Shown here in pieces: positions 23,250-34,959 of a stretch of 64,000 bases of DNA. Position 1 is the stretch's first letter. Each line of letters opens with the position of its first letter. The position numbers were made by a program, and so were the translations under genes. Below the pieces are notes generated by a model. It searched no databases. It was not told the origin of the DNA and saw only the letters and a list, made by a program, of their open reading frames with translations. The DNA is from Coptis chinensis (Eukaryota; Streptophyta; Magnoliopsida; Ranunculales; Ranunculaceae), in the NCBI GenBank assembly GCA_015680905.1, contig CM027377.1, positions 86,943,001 to 87,007,000 of the forward strand. The letters are read 5' to 3'.

Positions 23250-23842
23250 GCAAGACTAAGTTGAGCTTAACTAAACATGCAACACTCCAAACAATTCGAT
23301 ATACTAGTAGAAAACCTCTAACCGGAAATGCGAGGTATGGAAGAAAGGAATACCGATAAGCGTCCTTGCTTCGCTTTTATGAATAGCGTCTTGTGTATGC
23401 AGCGTGTTCGAGTGTATATAAGAGATTAGAACACTGAAAAATATGAAAGATCAAAGTTTGAATCAAAACCGCCGAAATCCGAAAAAAATTTAACACGGCG
23501 CCAAGGCCGCGATAGAAGGATGGTCTCCAGTAATTGTCAAATTACGGTGTGTTTTAGCGCTGGTCGCGCACTCAAATGGGGGCTGGTCGCTCGGTGTAAA
23601 TTCAATTCAGTGTTTGAGCTGGTCGCGCTTTTGGTATGGCGCTGGCGCCTTCGATTGGTAGACTAAATTCCAAGAACTTAGCTGGTCGCGCTCTCCTGTA
23701 AGCGGCGCTCGCGGTATTTTCTCGAATTTGTCAACGCTGAAATGGGCAACCACAGAGATGAAACAAACAAGGGTGGGTGGGTTTAATGGGACTTAAAAAT
23801 GACTACTTCTACAAGGAAAACAATGCTAAAGTGCAACTAAGA
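23250..23842 (-). other. Genomic leader of element A with GCGC-rich repeats
   Basis: Between the primer site and gag. At 23500-23740 the minus strand repeats GCGCGACCAGC-type units at least four times at irregular spacing. The rest aligns with the leader of D, for example the run around CCCACCCACCCTTGTTTG near 23770. Leaders of retroelements usually carry packaging and translation signals; that these repeats do so is inference. Confidence 0.55.
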
Positions 23843-23856
23843 TGGCAGCGGCGCCA
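23843..23856 (-). promoter_or_regulatory. Primer binding site of element A (tRNA-Asp type)
   Basis: On the minus strand TGGCGCCGCTGCCA begins two bases after the end of the 5' LTR. TGGCGCC at this place is typical of Athila-group elements primed by tRNA-Asp. Confidence 0.85.
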
Positions 23857-23858
23857 TT

Positions 23859-25361
23859 TGATAACCGTTAAATGTATAGTTTACCTACGAAATGAACGAT
23901 GAATTCAATCCGTAAGTAAACTAAAACTAATCTTTTACTATCTCAATTATCAAAGCTTCTACTCTCGATGCGAATTGCACTAAGTGGAGTAGGAAGTTCG
24001 TTCCACTCCTAGTTCCCTAGCATGGATTGTCTTCTAAGTCTAAGAAATCAGTCTTAAGTCAATGAGAGCTTTACGAAATGTTATGCTAACAAGACGCGTT
24101 AATTTAAATATCCTAAGATATAATAAATAACAAGATAAAATATAAACTAAAGTTAATCTACGAAGCTACGGAAATACGATTGTTTGAATCTAGATAAATA
24201 AATTAGAGGGGAATTGAATCCACCTCGAATCCAACTTAATAACCTAGTATAGATTGTCGTATCTCGATTCTTACGTTTTCACGGCAAGAATTTCGAGTCT
24301 AATCCCTAGTGTTCATGGCATTTCTACCGGATACTAACTAGCATGTGAGGTCGCCCACCCATTCTCATGGCTTAAAACCGACCTTCTAGAGTGGAATAGA
24401 TTCTACAACCAATTCTATACTAACCACTAAGTTTTCATCAAGGCTTCATCAACCCCTCTAATGGAGGTTTTAGCCTTGATTCATCAAACTAACATTTTCC
24501 ATTGAATCTAAACTAAACATAATGTAAGAAATTGAGAATTACTTAATTAAACAATAATGAATCTAATTTAATGGCTGGAATGGAATAAGAACAAGAATTT
24601 AAATTAGATCTAGAATGGAAATGACAAGAACGAAATTGAATAATAACTATTTTATTTATCTAATCAATCAAGAACAATCATTCAAGAATTTAATCTAAAA
24701 CAAGAATTGTAATGGAACTAAAACTTAATTAATTAATTAAAAACAGATCTAGAATTCTATATATTAATTTAGGTCTAACTAGCTACCATTAACAAAGAGT
24801 GAAGCTTTTTTTTTATACATCCAGATCCAAAAATCGTGCATGGGCTTGGAGCCATGTTTTGGGGCGAGAATCGTGCCCAAAACCCAATTCTTTTCAAATT
24901 CAAAAAGGCCTCTTCAGCTGCAGTTTGCTTCAACAGACTTTTCGTCCACTTTTGCTCCTCTGATTGGGTCAATGCTTAGACCATTGGAAAGCTCTTTCCG
25001 AGCTGGTCGTTTTGACATAAGGTAGGCCCAATTCGAGGTCCGAGTCTAAAGATATGGTCTTCGGAAGTTCTGTTGACTTTTTGTGCCTTGTTTTACTGCG
25101 TGGACTTTGACTTTTCATCTTTTGACCAGGCTTTACAAAGGCTTTGTCTTCTTGAATCTTGGCCTTTAATCACCGAACTCCTTAGTAACCAACCATTGCT
25201 CCTTTATCTCATCAAAGTGGCACATTCCTGCACATAATTGACTTTGAAGCCTGAAATACATAAAAACACGTAATCAGTATTAACTCTTACTTATTACTCA
25301 CATAATTGGTCTAAAAGTATGACTGCTAAGGGGTTAAAACTACAGTTTTGGGCTCTTATCA
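23859..25361 (-). repeat. 5' LTR of element A (1503 bp)
   Basis: Plus-strand ends TGATAACC and CTCTTATCA. It pairs with 10372-11872. Many of the differences between the two are short replaced or shifted stretches next to CG dinucleotides rather than single transitions. A TATA-like TATAAAA lies at 24811-24817 (minus). Confidence 0.9.
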
Positions 25362-26059
25362 ATTCATCTTGAAGATCTGACGTTAAAAGATTTACCTTGT
25401 AGATATGTATATATTGTTGTCTTTTAAAAAAAAATCCCCTTGCATTAAGTTGTTCACATAGAGATTCGTGTTCAACCTCGGATGTTGCATACTTAGAACA
25501 CGTACGGGCAATGGATTCTACCAGACCAACCCCTAGAATTGGTTACTTTGAGTTCCCTTTGGGGCAGTTTGGGGATAGTCATATGTAATAAGGGCAATAT
25601 TATTAGACCGTAAGTGCGCACGGTCTAGGATGGTACCGTCCTGCCCCTAACCCCATAATACATAAAGGTAAAGCCACAGTCTGGCTGGATTGGGTTCACT
25701 CCAGAGCCGACATGATAGTTGCCTATGAATTTAGATGGTGACTCTTCTGGACATCCAATGTTGTTCACATTAATCTCCCTTGTATAGAAATAAAAACTTT
25801 GTTTATAAATAAATCACCCCTCCTTCTTTTCCAAAACTCTTGTGACCTTTGAGAATGACTCATATAATTGGATGACATTTTTTGTGCCGATCATTTCGAT
25901 AGCTCATTTTTCCAATTCGGAGTCCGAACGAGTCATGTGTGAGTGTTTAGATTTTTTTAGGCATAAATTGGGCTTTAGGCTTGATTTGGGCTTGGGAAAA
26001 TATTTGGGCCCAACCAAATCTAGTTATTCTCGGCCCATTTAAACCCGAGACACCCATTG
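25362..26059. other. Unassigned 700 bp between elements A and E
   Basis: It begins with ATCTGACGTTAAAAG (25374-25388), a copy of the GGGAATCTGAC motif found in the 3' parts of A, D, G and H, so the first part is probably Athila-type internal sequence. The remainder has no ORF beyond 66 codons and no repeat partner in the window that I can see. Confidence 0.4.
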
Positions 26060-27462
26060 CACACAGTGTTTGATTGTTTGGGGGTGGTGAGAACCTTTTG
26101 CAAAAATCAGGCATGCATAGTTGTATATAGTTTACTTGATGTCTAAATAAACGTATTTAGTGACAAATTCTCGTTTCCCTTTCTATGATGAAAAATATTT
26201 AGAAATCTCACCCTAGCATTAGAATTAGGACTTGTTCTTAGAAACTTAATTTAATACGTATGCAATAGTTTTTACATCTTTTCATGAGCATTCATACACT
26301 GACTATCATTAAATGTACACAGCAGTAAGTTTCTGGGACCCACGGTTAGACAACTTAGTTTCCATATCCTGTAAGAATCTAACCAAAAGCCTCAAAATGT
26401 GTGATATATGAGTAATGACACAAAGGAGTAGTTCTTTCGAATAGAGAAGTTCACACGTCTACTTCCTTGATCACTACCCAAATCCTAGGCGAGAATTTAG
26501 GCCTTCTATGGATCGATATAGCCAAAAATTCACACCTGTAAAAAAAAATTTACCGCTAATCGCTCCACTGAACCTTTCATTAATCCTTTCTACTTCACCA
26601 AAAAAAAAAATCACTACCCATCTATTAACCACAAATAAATAAGCCTACCTAGATGATGAGTATGAGAAATAGGATGAAGTGCAGAAAAATGAAGAGAAAA
26701 ACCTTGTCACAAATCAAAATCAGTTACATGTTTCAGAAGAAAAGAAAAAGAAAAAAATAGAAATATGTTTCCAAAAATCAAAAGAAATATCAAGGTTAGA
26801 ATTCCCCCCAAAAAAATCAAATCAAAAGGGAATAGAAAAGCTTGAAAAATCCAAGTATGGAAACCCATGTTAGAAGCACGAAAGAAAATAAGGATTCTCT
26901 AGTATAAATATCTCAAAGACCTTATTCTCTCATACTTATCATTTTTGAATTTTCCATTCTAGTTTCTTCTACACTATCTCCTAAGCCCCATAACACCTAA
27001 TAAAGACCTCTAGCTCAATTAGGAGTAGGATAGTGTGATAATAAGTAGTAGTTGTGACTTCTCGACCTCGGCTCCTCTGACTGTCATTGAGTATGTGAGG
27101 AAACGTGTGCCCACTACACACTGGAGATAGCATAACTTGAGTGGAAAAATAAGTGAGAAATTGTGTTTCGACACATACCTGTGAGAACCTATTTAAGAAC
27201 TCTATCTAAAGGATCCAGAAACGGCCCTGCTCGTACATTTCATTATAAGATCACTGCATGCATCCTCATACATAGATATTTTGATTATTGTATGTATATT
27301 AACTTGAAATTTGAAAGAATTAAATCCTTGTTTCCCCCACTAGTGAGATGTCTAGATACCTGAGATTAATTAAGGAAACAAGCCTTTGTTACTGAGTCGT
27401 TGTAGTATAAACGAAGTTTGTGAGTATCTTCTTTGGAAAACTCTCACGAGGCTATAACTCGT

Positions 27463-27483
27463 CCACTAGGGAATTCCTAGTGG
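27463..27483 (+). other. Conserved small hairpin in the 3' non-coding region (E copy)
   Basis: Perfect 7-bp arms CCACTAG and CTAGTGG around GGAATTC, about 140 bases before the 3' LTR. Confidence 0.65.
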
Positions 27484-27611
27484 TTCAAGGCCTTGTTGCA
27501 TACGGTCAATGCAACCGCACTCTGCGAAATGAGATTTAGCTTAGGACAACACATTTTTGACCACTTATCATTTTAATGTCTCCTCTTTGCTTGAGGACAA
27601 GCAAAATGTTG

Positions 27612-27622
27612 TTTGGGGGTGG
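27612..27622 (+). promoter_or_regulatory. Polypurine tract of element E
   Basis: TTTGGGGGTGG two bases before the TG of the LTR at 27625, preceded by GAGGACAAGC. Confidence 0.8.
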
Positions 27623-27624
27623 TG

Positions 27625-28325
27625 TGATAAGCACCCAAAACTGTAATATTAAACCCAAGAGACATAGCATTTTGGTCGATTATGTGTTTAATAATCATGT
27701 AATAATTATATTTTCGTATTTTTTGCGAGGTTTCGCATTTAAAATGAATATAATGATAAAACATGCATCGAAGTACGGAAATACTGGAATATTTGAAGTT
27801 TCCCACTCAACCCTAGTGAAGCCCAACAGAGCCTGACTAGAGCCGAAGTTTCCAAAAGAACAAAACCAGTGCAGAACGGGTCCACATATAAAGAAGCAAC
27901 AAACTTCTGAAGCTCAAATCTGATAAATCTAGGTGCCGACATTGGCTAGTGAACTGCTAGAGCGACCAAGGCGACAAACTCTACGCAAAGACAGAAAGTT
28001 GTAAAAACCCCAAAATCGGCGTCGCCACTGGACACACTAAGTGGACCCACTTTGCGGGCCCAAAAGGCATGACGAGTCAGCATAGGCAGGTGGCAAGTGA
28101 TGGTCTTAATTTGGTGCCACCTCGCAATAGGAAAGACACATACCAATTCAATGTTTGAATTGAATTGGGCTAAAAGACGAAACCAAAACATATAAAGACA
28201 AAACCTTATAAAGAAAAAGACAAAGCTAAATTAAAACAGGTAAAACCAAAACTTTGTGGATTAAGCAAAGAGATTGCCCCATAATATTTCACAGCTGATA
28301 CAATGAAAGGACCAGACTATCGTGT
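27625..28325 (+). repeat. Partial 3' LTR of element E
   Basis: It starts TGATAAGCACCCAAAACTG and matches, in inverse orientation, the 5' LTR of B (36658 back to about 36000) and, in the same orientation, the LTR of F from 50158. It stops near 28325 at the broken 3' end of B pol, about 700 of roughly 1700 bp. The junction is a rearrangement or deletion breakpoint. Confidence 0.8.
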
Positions 28326-29637
28326 TTTTAATTTAAAAGGAAAAATGTGTAATCTGGAGTTGTACAATAAAACTTTTTGGCCAATTTAAAAATCCTTATG
28401 CAAAATGTGCTTGTTGTGCACTCTTTTCATATTAGCTTTGTAGGATTTTGAGAGATCATAAGCATCACTCCGAATCTCCTCAAGCTCATTTAATTGCAGT
28501 TTTCGCTTCTCGCCTGCCTCAATGATATTGTAATTAAGTCTTTTGATGGCCCAAAGGGCACGATGCTCAAGTTCAACTGGCAGATGACAAGGTTTTCCAA
28601 AAACAATGAGGTAAGGAGACATCCCTATAGGTGTCTTAAATACTGTTCGGTATGCCCACAAGGCATCCGATAAGCGGAGAGACTAGTCCTTTCTTGATGG
28701 GTTGACAATTTTCTCCAGAATAGACTTTATCTCTCTATTGGAGACTTCCACTTGGCCACTCGTTTGTGGGTGATATGGAGTAGCAACCTTGTGAGTAACT
28801 CTATATTTTTTCATTAAAAACCCAAAAATTTTATTACAAAAATGTGTACCCCCATCACTGATGATAGCTTTGGGGACACCAAAATGAGAGAAAATGATTT
28901 CTTTAACAAATTTCACGACAGTCTTATGGTCATTTGAGCGACATGCAAGTGCCTCAATCCATTTGGACACAGTCTACAACGACTAAAATGTATAGAAAAC
29001 CTTGAGAAATAGGGAAAGGTCCCATAAAATCAATGCCCCAAACATAAAAAAATTTCACAATCAAGATAGGATTTAGGGGCATCATATTTCGTTTGGTAAT
29101 TCGACCTAGGTGCTGACAATGAATTCAAGCTATGCAATGTTCATGTGCATCGCAAAAAAGGGTAGGCCAGTAAAAACCACATTGTAATACCTTGGCCGCA
29201 GTTTTCTTTCCACTGAAATGACCTCCGCAAGATTGTTCATGGCAAAAGGATAATACGTCGGTGTGCTCCTAGTCGGGAATGCAGCGACGAATGAGTTGGT
29301 CGGAACAATACTTAAAGAGGTAGGGGTTATCCCAAAAATAATATTTTACAGTGGATAAGAACTTTTTATGATCAGGATGTGACCAAGAGGAAGGAACTTC
29401 CTCAGTAACTAGGTAGTTAACGATATCCGCGTACCATGGAGATGAGAAAATAGAGTACAAATATTAGATGCGGGAAGGAATCACGGATGGCGGAATCACT
29501 ATCAATGTCACCAACCAGCCTTGATAAATGGTCGGCCACGACATTTTTGGTTCCTTTCTTGTCTTTGATTTCCAGGGTGAATTCTTGTCAAGAGAAGGAT
29601 CCAACGGAACAATCGTTGTTTTGCGTCCTTTTTTGCG
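28326..29637 (-). pseudogene. Integrase of element B with in-frame stops
   Basis: A single frame is kept with several stops. The zinc-binding segment (HTDVLSFCHEQSCGGHF, with the second Cys pair in LQCGFYWPTLFCDAHEHC, about 29260-29120) precedes the catalytic core with [10 protein letters not shown] (first Asp), ISDGGTHF (second Asp) and [11 protein letters not shown] (the Glu), then [18 protein letters not shown]. The D, D and E residues of the strand-transfer centre are all visible. Stops lie at 29461, 29266, 29132, 28680 and 28383. The C-terminal tail is cut at the junction with E. Confidence 0.85.
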
Positions 29638-29639
29638 AG

Positions 29640-29945
29640 TTAGTACCAAAGTGCGGCATGGTCAATATATATGATGGTGGATGTTCCAACTAGGTAAGGG
29701 TGAAACTTATCCAAGGCATAGACCACAGCTAGGAACTCTTTCTCAGTTGTTGTGTAATTACCTTGAGCGTCATTAAGAGTTTTACTAGCGTAGTAGATGA
29801 CAACGGGTTTGTCATCACATCGTTGGCCTAGTACGACGCCAATAGCAAAGTCGCTAGCGTCACACATCAGTTCGAATGGTTGGGACCAATCAGGGGGTTG
29901 AATGATAGGAGCGGTAGTTAGAGCGGTTGTTAGAGTATCAAAAGC
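29640..29945 (-). pseudogene. RNase H domain of element B
   Basis: Same frame as RT after a stop at 29946. MCDASDFAIGVVLGQ carries the first catalytic Asp; YTTTEKEFLAVVYALDKF carries the Glu; IIYIDHAALWY carries the next Asp before a stop at 29637-29639. In the element this domain removes the RNA from the RNA-DNA hybrid and trims the tRNA and purine primers. Confidence 0.85.
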
Positions 29946-31334
29946 TTATTTGCAATCAAAATTGAAGTCGAATACTGCATCCTTAAGCAGGAGATTGGTT
30001 AAAGGTCGAGCAACTTTAGAAAAATCCTGAATGAATCTCCTGTAAAACCCATCGTGGCCTAAAAAGGCACGGATATCACGAATTGTACGTGGGAAAAGTA
30101 GCGAAGCAATTTTAACAATTTTAGCTTTATCAACCTCTATCCCTTCTTTCGAAACAATATAACCTAGACCAAGTCCTTTGGTAACCATGAAATGACACTT
30201 CTCCCAATTGAGTACCAGATTTTTCTCTTCGTAATGCGTTAATACTTTAGAAAAGTTGGATAGGCAGTTGTCAAAGGAATTTCCGTAGATGGAAAAATCA
30301 TCCATGAAGACTTCCACATAACGTTCCACCATATCACTGAAAATATGCAGCATGCAGCATTGGAAGGTGCATGGGGCATTACAAAGACCAAAAGGCATTC
30401 GTCTATATGCAAAGGTTCCGAAAGGACACATGAAAGTTGTCTTTTCTTGATCGGTGGGATCGATGACAATTTGGAAGTATCCGGAATAGCCATCAAGAAA
30501 ACAGTAGTAAGCATGACCAGCTAAACGTTCTAGCATCTGGTCAATGAATGGGAGAGGGAAGTGATCTTTACGTATTCTGGCATTAAGTTTGCGATAGTCA
30601 ATGCAAATTCTCCATTTTAATGGAATGCGAGTGGAGATGCACTCACCATTTTCATTTTGTACAACTTGAATGCCGGACTTTTTGGGAACAACGTGGATAG
30701 GACTAACCCAATCACTATCAGAGATAGGGTATATGATACCCGCATCAAGTAGACGTAAAACTTCCTCTCTCACCACTTCCTTCATGGCGGGATTAAGACG
30801 GCGTTGTGGTTCTCGCGATATCTTTGTGCCGTCATCGAGATGTATGCGATGCGTGCATATGCTAGGGTATATTCCCTTGATATCATCTAAGGACCATCCA
30901 ATAGCGGAGCGGTGTTCACGAATGACATGAATCAACCGTGCCTCTTCGTCGGTAGTCAAGTGAGCAGAAATTATTATAGGGTGACTACCATCGAGATCGA
31001 GATGCACGTACTTCAAATCAAAGGGTAGAGGTTTTAAATTTGGAATTGGAGGATTGGGAATCAAGGATTCGTGAGGGATCATCTCTTCAATGGAAAAGAG
31101 TGAATCGGGTTCTTCTGAATCAGTTTGCAATGCAGCAGTAGGATCAAATAGTGGTACCGACTCTAATAATGTGTGGACATCCTTTATGTACGAGTCATCA
31201 TCAAACTCAGGATTATCAAAAGAAAGAAATTGGTGTATCTCGTCTGGGGGAAAAGAGTTTGTGAAATAATCATGTTCCAGTCTATCAACCAAACTAATCT
31301 CACCCTCCATTATAGGATCGGGAAATTGTTTCAT
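29946..31334 (-). pseudogene. Reverse transcriptase of element B (462 codons open)
   Basis: The longest open frame in the window. After an acidic linker, LDAGIIYPISDSDWVSPIHV opens the RT fold, WRICIDYRKLNARIRKDHFP and FPFIDQMLERLAGH follow, CFLDGYSGYFQI carries the first catalytic Asp, and VFMDDFSIYG carries the YVDD-type pair as FMDD. The thumb ends near NLLLKDAVFDF. It is in a different frame from the protease (overlap 31300-31334), which looks like a decayed join rather than programmed frameshifting because other copies are broken elsewhere. It converts element RNA to cDNA in the particle. Confidence 0.88.
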
Positions 31335-31761
31335 TAATTTGAATACGTTGAGTTAACGTAAAGGTTCGAAAAGACAATGTCATTAAACCGTCCCGACAAT
31401 TGATGAGAGCGTTAGCAGTTGCAAGAAAAGGACGTCCCAAGATGATAGGAATGGATTCACAGGCCACTTCCGTATCTAAAATGACAAAATCAACTGGGTA
31501 GTTAAAATCTTGGACCTTGACTATGACGTTCTCTACTATGCCCTTTGGGTACTTGATGGAGCGATCCGCGAGTTGCAAAGTCATATTGGTAGGTTTTAAT
31601 TCATGAAGACCTAACTGCTTAAATAAGTAGTAAGGAAGTAGGTTAACACTGGCACCTAGGTCTAAAAGTGCGGTAGCGGTATACTTGTCGCCCAACGTGC
31701 ATGGTACAGTTGGTCGACCTAGGTCCTTGTACTTTACCACACCATTGGTAGTGGTAATCAA
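31300..31761 (-). pseudogene. Aspartic protease of element B
   Basis: An open frame of 153 codons from a non-ATG codon. ALLDLGASVNLLPYYLFKQL holds the active-site loop, here Asp-Leu-Gly instead of Asp-Thr/Ser-Gly, as is common in Athila-type copies. LADRSIKYPKGIVENVIVKV and ESIPIILGRPFLATANALI complete the domain. It is separated from Gag by a one-base frame change near 31780. It would cut the Gag-Pol precursor. Confidence 0.82.
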
Positions 31762-32652
31762 GGGAAACTGCTCAGTGAGGAACGCTTGTTAGGAACATTC
31801 GTACGTTGTTTGGTGGTGCACATGTCCTTCAAAAACTTGGCATGCTTGGGTAAATGCTTAAGCGCATCTTGGAAAGGTAAGTTTATGGTCAAATTTTTGA
31901 AGGTTTCACGGATCTCATCGAAATGTTCATCACATTTGTTCTTTACCAAACGGGCAGGGAACGGAGCTTTTGGGTGGAATTGCGCATAAGGATCAGTGGT
32001 GTCTTTCCCTAGGGACGTGGGTGTAGAATTGGAAGGCACAACTTCGTCCGTTATAGGTTGCGAGGTAGGAGTTGGAAGGACGTCAACCGTGGTTTCCGTC
32101 GATTCCTCATCTGGCATACGTATTTTATTGTCGATGGTTCGGCCAGAACGAAGAGTGGTAATGGCATTTACCTCACCCTGGCTTGGATTACTAGATCCTG
32201 GTGCATTGTTAAGTTCAAAGGCAGTGTTTGTAGGCTTAGGGTTTGGAACTGCTTGGCCAACGAACACGCCCTTTTGACTTTTATCCTGAGTTAACAGCTG
32301 AAGAGATTGTTGGATAGAAGCTAGGATTTTATTCTATTGATTCATGTATGTCAGAAAAGTTTCAGCTGTTTTATCGGCTGTGGATTGTACCAGCGGAGCA
32401 GTAGGAACTAGTTCACGGTTATTATTTACGGGTTGATTTTGGTAGCCATATCCTTGATTAGCGGAAACAAGGTTGCGGTTGTTTTGGTACCCTATGTTTG
32501 TATTGTTGGGAAAATTACTTTGCCCTTGATGGAATTGCGGAGGATTTCCTTGACGATAGGAATTGTAGTTCGCGGGTGGTCGTACAGGAACGTTGTTGAC
32601 ACCCGGAGGAGCTTGTTGTTGGGCAGGGGGTGCCCAAGCTAAATTCGGATGT
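31758..32652 (-). pseudogene. Gag C-terminal linker of element B
   Basis: It continues the gag frame after a TGA at 32653-32655. The first part is rich in Q, N, P and Y; a TAG occurs near 32333, and the second part (32267-31758) is open and contains FKNLTINLPFQDALKHLPKHAKFLKDMC, a linker conserved also in element H (63850-63780). It is disordered by composition and joins Gag to the protease. Confidence 0.75.
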
Positions 32653-33749
32653 TGTCACCAAGGTGCATTAGGGACGTTGAAAGCACAAGCCTCTTCAGAA
32701 GGTTGGGGAGGGCACTCGTATACCAAAGGACAATAAGAATCGGTGTGCTCAAGACTTAAGCAAAGAGGACATGGGGAAGCGTTGGCAGCCATGACCTGTT
32801 TGGATTTTTGATCATTTACTTGTACCGAAAGAGCATCGACCTTTTTGTTTAGGGACTCGATTAGAGTTTTTAATTCCGGATTGGATTTGACCTCGAACAT
32901 AGACGTAACTTTGGTAAGAGTGTCTTTAGAAGATCTGGAAGAATCAGTGTTTCCCCAATGGGTGCTTTGTGAAGCCTGTTTCTCAAAAATAGTGTATGCT
33001 TCAGTAGCGCCCTTGTCCATGAAACAACCGTCGTTCATGATATCTAATGTTTCCTTTTGATGGTCAGAGAGACCATTAAAGAATGAACGGACTAATACAG
33101 CGGTGTCGAGTTGATGATGGGGACATTCGAGAAGTAGATAAGTAAATTTGCTCCATGCTTCCGGAAAAGATTCCTGGGGGTGCTGGCGAAAGAATTGAAT
33201 CTTTTGAAGCATTTCTGTAGTTTTCTTCTGAGTATAGAACTTTATCACGAATGCTTGTACGAGTTTGGCCCATGTGTCAATGGATTGCGGAGCTTCGCCT
33301 GTGAGCCAAACTGAAGCTTTATCAGCTAAGGTGAAGGGAAACAACCTAAGCAAGATTGGTTCGTTGGTAATAGTCGGATGGCGGAAAATGGTGACTACTT
33401 GTTGCATCCGACGAAGGTGATTGTACGGTTTTTCATGGTCTAGACCATGGTAAACAGGTAACAAACTGAAAATGTTTGGCGGAATTCGAAAATCACCTAC
33501 AATAGTATCGAGTTTAATGCAAGAAGCAGGTCCTTCTTGTAAGGTAGTATAGAAATCCGAAAGGGGTTTCTCGACTATGGGATTTTCCTGGGCCATAATT
33601 AAGGGAGATGACGGTAATGGAGATGTTTGACGAGGTTGGTTTACGGAGGAGGAACTATGTCTAGGATATAGCATAAGCAGTTGTTTAATGTATTTTCGAC
33701 GACGATATGTAAGTTCTAATTCCTTATTTTTACCAGACCGTAGTCTCAT
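32653..33749 (-). CDS. gag: Gag (capsid and zinc knuckle) of element B, ended early by TGA
   Basis: The 364-codon frame begins MRLRSGKNKE, the same start as the stubs in A and D, which supports the ATG. Residues about 85-260 form the retrotransposon Gag domain (LLPVYHGLDHEKPYNHL, FPFTLADKASVWL, FYTQKKTTEMLQKI). A probable coiled coil lies around 285-315. A zinc knuckle with Cys327, Cys330, His335 and Cys340 (spacing C-2-C-4-H-4-C) follows. The TGA after residue 364 cuts off the N/Q-rich tail. Gag packages the RNA and assembles the particle. It is the only intact domain-level protein in the window; whether it is expressed cannot be told. Confidence 0.82.
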
Positions 33750-34942
33750 ACAAATATAAATTTTAATTTAAGGCTTATAAGGAATGAATTATGATTGGAG
33801 GTTTTAGAATTAATGAAGGAGGTAGGTGAAGCACGTCTTCCTGAGCTGTTGCTAACTTGAGTAGGTAAGCTAGGACAACGTGTGAATATTCCAGCAGCCA
33901 GGTCACCTGAGAGAATTGAGGGAGGTTGTTCGTGCTAGCACGTTCCTTAATTAGGCAACCTCAATTTTTTTCAAGTTTCCTAGGCACTGATGGAATAGGA
34001 TGATGATTTATGATGGTGTATTATGTGGGGTGTTATTAAGATGATTTAGATGAAATTTTTAATTACTATGATTTTTTATATTTTTATATTTTTTTAGTTT
34101 ACGTAATTAATGTATTTTGGAGACGTGATTACGAAATATGCAATTAAAAACGATAGATGCCAAAATAGAAACTAATTGACATATACTAGTTTTCGCAGAA
34201 AGTTTACACATGCAAATCTATATTACTTATACGTGCAACTATATGTGAGTTATATGTGAGCTAGGGGAATGTCAAGAACGAACTCATACAAATGAATACC
34301 GCGTACGTGAATTGATGTAACATACACATACAAAAATATTCTAAGCAGGTGGTTTGAAACTACACATACATCCAAATATATTCGAATCATATTGATCGTG
34401 TTAACGTGAATATGTAATGACGAACCACATTTATATGCAAAGAGTTATTATGCCACACACAAACATGCAAGGTAAAACAGGTTATAGTAACAACCAAATA
34501 ATATCCTCGACAAAGTTTAAGGAGTTTAAGGATTTGAAACCTGGTGTCCCGGGATTCCTCGTACACGATCGAACTAACTCCCGAGCTCGCGAACTTACTG
34601 GATAAACTAGACAAGAGAGTCCAAAAGAGTACTGAAAAGGAACGTGGCCTGTACCTGAAAACTGGAGTGTTGATACTCTAGGTTAGTCTCGCGCGTTACT
34701 AATTTAGTCTCGTCCGAGACTCTTTTGTCAGTTTAGTACTGCAAGTTCCTACGGAATACTTAAATTGTGCTAATAAAAATAAACAAGATCTGGTTCACAG
34801 ATATCTATTAGTAGAAAAAGTTGGGGCAAACAGATCGTAATACGTTAGTATTGCAAAAGAATTGGAAATTAAAAAATGAAGAGGTAGGGGAGGGGGTTTA
34901 TGTTTATACATTCCAGTTATTACGTTAAGTCCAGAGTTCTTT
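33750..34942 (-). other. Genomic leader of element B
   Basis: About 1.2 kb without ORF of interest between the primer site and gag. A perfect hairpin AGTCTCG-TC-CGAGACT lies at 34706-34721 and a further GTCTCGCGCG lies beside it at 34686-34695. It lacks the GCGACCAGC repeats of element A. Confidence 0.5.
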
Positions 34943-34957
34943 GGTGTAGCGGCGTCA
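34943..34957 (-). promoter_or_regulatory. Primer binding site of element B
   Basis: On the minus strand TGACGCCGCTACACC starts two bases after the 5' LTR. It differs from the tRNA-Asp-like TGGCGCC start of A and D by one base, so it may be a decayed version. Confidence 0.7.
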
Positions 34958-34959
34958 TT

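Larger units (their letters stand above)
10372..25361 (-). mobile_element. Element A: full-length Athila-like Ty3/gypsy retrotransposon, decayed
   Basis: On the minus strand the order is 5' LTR (25361-23859), primer site, GCGC-rich leader, gag, protease, RT, RNase H, integrase, ORF1, ORF2, 3' non-coding region, purine tract and 3' LTR (11872-10372). Total 15.0 kb, within the long end for Athila-type elements. All coding parts are broken by frameshifts and stops. The five bases outside each end (TTTGG at left, ATTCA at right) do not match, so either the target duplication has decayed or the element arose by recombination between two insertions. Confidence 0.88.
26060..28325 (+). mobile_element. 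Element E: 3' end of an Athila-like element (3' non-coding region plus partial 3' LTR)
   Basis: Collinear with 48580-50900 of element F: internal purine tract TTTGGGGGTGG (26077-26087), about 1.5 kb of non-coding sequence, hairpin (27463-27483), GAGGACAAGC, terminal purine tract (27612-27622) and LTR. No ORF1 or ORF2 remains. The LTR runs into the 3' end of element B, which faces the other way. Confidence 0.8.

Noticed and set aside
27946..28191. 81-codon frame starting MFWFRLLAQF, also at 36092-36337
   Set aside because: Both are the same stretch of one LTR in opposite orientation; the F copy is broken there. LTR sequence, not a gene.
31300..31334. Programmed ribosomal frameshift between protease and RT of element B
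   Set aside because: There is no slippery heptamer with a clear pseudoknot that I can point to, and other nearby frame changes in this copy are plain decay.
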